Assembly (NCBI GenBank): GCA_002298145.1
Contig: DBMP01000025.1
Coordinates: forward strand, 124,001-188,000
Direction of reading: 5' to 3'
Length of the DNA stretch: 64,000 nucleotides
DNA from: Spartobacteria bacterium UBA695
GTDB taxonomy: Bacteria; Verrucomicrobiota; Verrucomicrobiia; Chthoniobacterales; Chthoniobacteraceae
Shown here piece after piece: positions 59,956 to 64,000 of this stretch. The position numbers and the translations under genes were made by a program. Position 1 is the stretch's first letter. Each line of letters starts with the position of its first letter. The notes under the pieces were generated by a model. That model was not told where the DNA came from. It worked only from the letters and a program-made list of their open reading frames with translations, and made no database searches.

Positions 59956-62835
59956 ATGCGGAGAATCCTTTGTTTCCTCCAAATCATTGCACTTCTTTTC
60001 GCGGCCTCCGGCAGGGGTTTTGCGGAAGGGCATCAAACCCCTCTTGATCTGACGTCCGTTGTTAATCGCGCCTTTCGGGATGACGTGGCGGGCGATGGGA
60101 AGGGAGGTTGGAGCGACCAGGGGCCTGAGAACTCCCTTGTCGGTTTGAAGGCCGGTTTGTTCGACTTTGGTGGTATCCGGTTTTCCATCATCGACGGCTC
60201 CTCAAATCAGGGCCGGGCTGTTCTTGTTTTGGATGGCGGCAATGCCAAGCCCGTGGACGTCATGACGGCTATGTCCGCACCCGCCAATGGCGGCGCTCTC
60301 TACCTACTGCATACGGCTTGCCAAGCCGGGAGTGTCGGCGAAGAAATCGGCATGATTTCCGTGCGTTTTGCTTCGGAAAAGGTGGTCACGTATCCTGTGA
60401 AAATCCGGCAGGACCTGGCCGACTGGTGGGGCGCGACGGATCAGCCCAATGGCACGGTAGCCTATCGCGAGGAGAACAAGTCCGCGCAGGTGGGTGTCTA
60501 TATCTCCCGATTCCCGCTGCCGGAGGGAGAAGGTCGACCCGTTTCAGTGGAATTCAGGAAAGAGGGTAACCCACTTTGGATCATTTTGGCCGCCACTCTT
60601 TCGGATGTCGATTTGCCATTGCCGCAGCATAAGAACTGGACGGCAAAAGCGGACGACGAATGGCGTCCTTACGATCTGCACGATGACAATATCGATATTG
60701 AGCCGGGGTCGGCTTTGGATTTCAGTACGATTTTTCCAAGCTCCGGAGACGCTGGCAAAGACGGCTTCCTCAAGATAAATAAGAAAGGGGAATTCGTATT
60801 CGAAAAAGCTCCGGACAAGCCGGTGAAGTTTTTTTGCGACATGCCGCAGATGATCTTTCTGCCCAAGATGACGCCGGAGAAGGCCGAGCGGCTCGCCGAT
60901 CAAGTCGCCCGTAGCGGTCATAACATCTACCGCACGCAGTTTCTGGACTACGCACTGATGAATGGCAGCAACCAGGACCACGTCTTCAACCAAAAGCAAC
61001 TCGACGCGTGGGATTGCCTTTCGTCTGCCCTCAAGAAACGGGGAGTTTATTTGCAGTTAGACCTTACCACCTCCTGGGCTTCGTTCTACGCGCTCAGGGA
61101 TCCCTGGAACCAGGCGGCGCATGACAAGCGGCTTCGCAGCCGGATGTATTACGATCCCTCCGCGAGGGAGCATTGGAAGAAGGGGGTCAAACAACTCTTA
61201 GAGCACATCAACCCCTACACCGGGGTGGTGCTAAAGGATGAGCCACAGGTGGCCATCGTCCAACTGCGTAACGAGGCCGGTATTGATTTCCTCATGGGCA
61301 CGCGAGCCGATAGCGATCCAGACATTGTGGTTGCCTTCCGTGCCTGGCTCTCCAAGCGCTATGGCAACACAGACGCCCTAAGGACCGCCTGGAGCCGCAA
61401 GGAAGGGGATGCCACGGTTTCCGATCTGCCCCGGAACACCACCATCGACACGATCAAACTTCCTCCGCGTTCGAGCAACAAGGTTTCCACGCAGGACTTA
61501 ATGCGGTTCTACACCGAGATCGAGCGTGAGACCTACCAGTGGATGGCCAACACCGTGCGTGAGATCGGGGTCAAAGTACCCCTGACAGAATACAACAATG
61601 GCGGATCGCTTCAAGTCGCCCTCTCGCGCGACGTGGTGGACGTATCGGATAATCACGCCTATCACGACTTGAATTCCGACGACATGCGGCCTGGCTCGGG
61701 CCAGGATGGCAACAGCTCCTTGTCTGCCGGCCTAAGTTATTATCGTTATCTTGCCGGGACACGGCACTGGGGCCGGCCATACCTATGCACCGAGTGGGGT
61801 CATGTTTTTTGGAATCCTTATAGATATGAGGCGGGGCTCACCGTTCCAGCCTATGCTTCGTTGCAGGGATGGGCGATGCTGACCCAGTTCGGCACCAGGG
61901 ATGAATTGAAAGTCGGACCCATCGTCAACACGGTTATTTCGTTCGATCCGCCGCTCAGGGCCGCCGAATACATGGCCGCCTTGTTTTTCCGCCGAGGCGA
62001 TGTGGAAACTTCGACACATCAGGTTGAGGTTAAGGTCAACCCCAGCATCCCTGAAAAGCCGCTCCTGCTTCAGAACGGCCTTTCCTCCCCGATTACGCGC
62101 CTCTCGCTGCTGACGGGCCTTGGGATTCGGGTCGAGGGCCTGTCCGACGCCGCACCCCGCGCTCCTTACCGTCCCAATATGAGCGTGTTGCCCGACGGAG
62201 GGGTCCAAATTATATCGGGTGAAATGGCACAGAAATTCTCCGAATCCGCACCCTCGGCAAACAGCCATAATATGGTTGCCCAGTTGCGGGCAAAAGGCAT
62301 TCTTAACCCGAGCAACATCACCGATCCAGAGAAGGGGATTTACCAAAGCGATACCGGACAAATTCTTCTCAATGAAAACGCCAGGCAGATCACCGTTACA
62401 ACCTCGCGAAGTCAGGGCGTCGCTCTCGCATCCGCAGGCATGAAGGCGGAATTGCCAGGGTTTTCAGTGCAAAATCATGGGGCGCCGGTCACAGTATTCC
62501 TGGGCTCACTTACGCCGAAACCGCTGGTGGAAAGCAACCGGCTTCTCCTTATCGCCGCGACCGATGCCCTCAACAGCGGCATGACTTTCAACGACGAGCA
62601 ACGGCACAAGCTCATCGCGCCAGGTTCCCTACCCATTCTTTTGCGCGTGGCGCGACTGGATGGGTTCATCCCTCACCACAAGCCAGGCGAACTGAAAATG
62701 TGGGCGCTTGGATATAGTGGACGGCGGATGGAGGAGATCCCCCTTCAGGCCAAAGCGGACGGGGTTTCGTTTTCCATCGATACGGGCAAACTCCAGAATG
62801 GGCCAACGCCATTCTTCGAGCTGGATCAGAAGTGA
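59956..62835 (+). CDS. Large exported clan GH-A glycoside hydrolase
   Basis: A 959-residue protein with a signal peptide (RRILCFLQIIALLFAASGRG). Residues about 25-270 are beta-rich. The TIM barrel (about 290-700) begins FLPKMTPEKAERLADQVARS and carries candidate acid/base E440 in VQLRNEAGIDF and nucleophile E613 in LCTEWGHVFWNPYRYE, the NE...E pattern of beta-galactosidase- or endo-mannanase-like GH-A families. The C-terminal part is beta-sandwich-like. It resembles the 1369-residue protein in plan (beta domains around a GH-A barrel) but not in detail. The substrate is unknown; a beta-galactan or mannan is plausible. Confidence 0.75.
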   Translation: MRRILCFLQIIALLFAASGRGFAEGHQTPLDLTSVVNRAFRDDVAGDGKGGWSDQGPENSLVGLKAGLFDFGGIRFSIIDGSSNQGRAVLVLDGGNAKPVDVMTAMSAPANGGALYLLHTACQAGSVGEEIGMISVRFASEKVVTYPVKIRQDLADWWGATDQPNGTVAYREENKSAQVGVYISRFPLPEGEGRPVSVEFRKEGNPLWIILAATLSDVDLPLPQHKNWTAKADDEWRPYDLHDDNIDIEPGSALDFSTIFPSSGDAGKDGFLKINKKGEFVFEKAPDKPVKFFCDMPQMIFLPKMTPEKAERLADQVARSGHNIYRTQFLDYALMNGSNQDHVFNQKQLDAWDCLSSALKKRGVYLQLDLTTSWASFYALRDPWNQAAHDKRLRSRMYYDPSAREHWKKGVKQLLEHINPYTGVVLKDEPQVAIVQLRNEAGIDFLMGTRADSDPDIVVAFRAWLSKRYGNTDALRTAWSRKEGDATVSDLPRNTTIDTIKLPPRSSNKVSTQDLMRFYTEIERETYQWMANTVREIGVKVPLTEYNNGGSLQVALSRDVVDVSDNHAYHDLNSDDMRPGSGQDGNSSLSAGLSYYRYLAGTRHWGRPYLCTEWGHVFWNPYRYEAGLTVPAYASLQGWAMLTQFGTRDELKVGPIVNTVISFDPPLRAAEYMAALFFRRGDVETSTHQVEVKVNPSIPEKPLLLQNGLSSPITRLSLLTGLGIRVEGLSDAAPRAPYRPNMSVLPDGGVQIISGEMAQKFSESAPSANSHNMVAQLRAKGILNPSNITDPEKGIYQSDTGQILLNENARQITVTTSRSQGVALASAGMKAELPGFSVQNHGAPVTVFLGSLTPKPLVESNRLLLIAATDALNSGMTFNDEQRHKLIAPGSLPILLRVARLDGFIPHHKPGELKMWALGYSGRRMEEIPLQAKADGVSFSIDTGKLQNGPTPFFELDQK

Positions 62836-62865
62836 AGGCTTTACCAGGAATAGAATAGGCGACTT

Positions 62866-63051
62866 TTGTTCGAGAGCGTTCTTTTATCGTTTCTCATTTG
62901 GGCGTTCATTGCCGCCGGTACTGTAAGCGGCCTACCGGCGAACGTTCCGCTCGATTTCAGATCACATGATGTTCGAAAGATCCCGCAGGAGAGGGCGGCT
63001 TCGTTTTCCGCCGATGACTTTCAACTTCTTACAGCAATCAACAAACCATGA
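62866..63051 (+). CDS. Short frame with signal-like N-terminus, coupled to the dehydrogenase
   Basis: A 61-codon frame from a TTG at 62866: a hydrophobic stretch (SVLLSFLIWAFIAAGTVSGL) followed by NVPLDFRSHDVRKIPQERAA and ending LLTAINKP. Its TGA overlaps the dehydrogenase ATG as ATGA (63048-63051), which argues that the frame is or was translated. It may be a small exported protein or the 5' stub of a deleted secreted enzyme. I recognise no family. Confidence 0.4.
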   Translation: MFESVLLSFLIWAFIAAGTVSGLPANVPLDFRSHDVRKIPQERAASFSADDFQLLTAINKP

Positions 63052-64000
63052 TACCTATGATGAACAATAAACGCCCTCTTATTCTATTCGATCCCCATCC
63101 GCGCCCGATAGACCTCTTGTTCGATACGGCGACAAAGTCGCGTTTGGAAAGCATCGGCGAGGTCCTTTGGCATGAGGGATCTCCTGCGCCAGCTGAGTAT
63201 ATTGACCGTTATTTGCCAGAAACGGCGATCCTTATCGGCCAGACTCCGATGCCCAAGGAACGCCTGGATCGGGCACCTAAGCTGAAAGCCATATTCAATG
63301 TGGAAAGCAACTTTCTTCCGAACATCGATTATCAAGAGTGCCACCGGCGAGGGATTCACGTGCTGGGCACGGGGCCGGTCTTTGCAAAGCCGGTCGCAGA
63401 AATGTCTCTCGCTTTGGCCCTATCCTGCGCACGGCGCATCCATGAAGCCGACGCCGCAATCCGCGTTGGCAAGGAGACGCTTTATGGCGAAGGTGACAAT
63501 TACGATTCCATTCTGCTATCGGGACGAACACTCGCTATTGTTGGCTGTGGAAACGTGGGGCGCGCCCTCCTGCCGTTATTGAGGCCATTCGGGGGCCAAA
63601 TTCTTGTGTGTGATCCCTGGATTCACCCGAGTGTTCTGCGGGAAACGGGCGTGACGCCTGCAACGCTAGATGAATGTTTTGAAAAATCGGCGGCGGTTTT
63701 CCTGCTGGCCGCAGTGACAGTGGAGAATACAGGTGGAATCGGGCGCCACTATTTTGATAAAATGAAAAAGGGCAGCATTGTAGTGCTGGTCAGCCGGGCG
63801 GGAGTCGTCGACTTTGACGATTTGCTTGATGCGGCGGCTTCTGGGCATATCCGGGTGGCTATTGACGTGTGGCCTGAGGAACCCATCCCTGAAGATCATC
63901 GTGCCCGCCGAACCCCGAACACCCTATTGCAGGCTCATCGCGCCGGAAATATTTCGGAGGTTTGGCCATGGATGGGACAGATCGTAGTAGATGACTTGGA
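63048..64000 (+). CDS. D-isomer-specific 2-hydroxyacid dehydrogenase (runs off window)
   Basis: At least 317 residues, cut by the window end. The substrate domain comes first (ILFDPHPRPIDLLF, then IGQTPMPKERLDRAPKLKAI), followed by the NAD-binding Rossmann motif AIVGCGNVGRALLPLLRPFG. The catalytic set is visible: Arg in VVLVSRAGVVD, Glu in DVWPEEPIPED and His in NTLLQAHRAGN. It reduces or oxidises a 2-hydroxy acid with NAD(P). Of three in-frame ATGs (63048, 63057, 63060) the first is coupled to the preceding frame. It probably handles an acidic sugar product of the locus. Confidence 0.85.
   Translation, partial: MIPMMNNKRPLILFDPHPRPIDLLFDTATKSRLESIGEVLWHEGSPAPAEYIDRYLPETAILIGQTPMPKERLDRAPKLKAIFNVESNFLPNIDYQECHRRGIHVLGTGPVFAKPVAEMSLALALSCARRIHEADAAIRVGKETLYGEGDNYDSILLSGRTLAIVGCGNVGRALLPLLRPFGGQILVCDPWIHPSVLRETGVTPATLDECFEKSAAVFLLAAVTVENTGGIGRHYFDKMKKGSIVVLVSRAGVVDFDDLLDAAASGHIRVAIDVWPEEPIPEDHRARRTPNTLLQAHRAGNISEVWPWMGQIVVDDL

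Overview
The window reads as a piece of a Verrucomicrobiota chromosome, probably near Chthoniobacter, Verrucomicrobium or Terrimicrobium. The main evidence is two copies of a four-gene pseudopilin set that matches the Verru_Chthon cassette families (A-D), two PEP-CTERM surface proteins ending in VPEPSTW sorting signals, a small DUF3309-like membrane protein, and a dense set of secreted glycoside hydrolases. No rRNA genes, CRISPR arrays, intact prophages or intact insertion sequences were seen. There is one tRNA, tRNA-Gln(CTG).

Region 1 (1-25.3 kb) is mostly housekeeping and stress functions. It holds the 3' end of an HrpA-type helicase gene, an M48 metalloprotease, an RraB-SseB fusion with a Cys/His-rich linker, a Fur-family regulator in an operon with sufCBD, a PBP2-type transpeptidase, a histidine kinase, a GH38 alpha-mannosidase, DNA polymerase IV, and an AT-rich TIR-domain gene beside tRNA-Gln. 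These are followed by a large TPR protein, a GT-C glycosyltransferase, rlmH, a VF530-family protein, and a compact end-joining operon (DUF72, Ku, and LigD split into two genes).

Region 2 (25.4-64 kb) looks like one large carbohydrate-utilisation locus. Its enzymes are a GH36 alpha-galactosidase, two very large secreted clan GH-A-like proteins, a GH43-like propeller, a LamG-SGNH esterase, a GH130-type phosphorylase or hydrolase, an FAD oxidoreductase and a 2-hydroxyacid dehydrogenase that runs off the window. A GPH-type sugar symporter supplies uptake, and a LacI and an AraC regulator sit inside the locus. Interleaved are two complete pseudopilin cassettes (32.2-37.5 kb and 47.6-52.0 kb) and two PEP-CTERM beta-strand-repeat proteins that share their C-terminal 250 residues.

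The most interesting reading is that each cassette is laid out like the type II secretion minor-pseudopilin operon gspH-I-J-K (order D-B-C-A), tightly coupled by ATGA overlaps. The last, GspK-like subunit is enlarged to about 840-1020 residues. I infer a swappable, substrate-specific pseudopilus tip encoded next to the enzymes and surface proteins it may serve. Traces of past rearrangement include a frameshifted lambda-type portal protein remnant joined to another gene's 5' end (45.8-46.2 kb) and a frameshifted small exported protein ahead of the second cassette.
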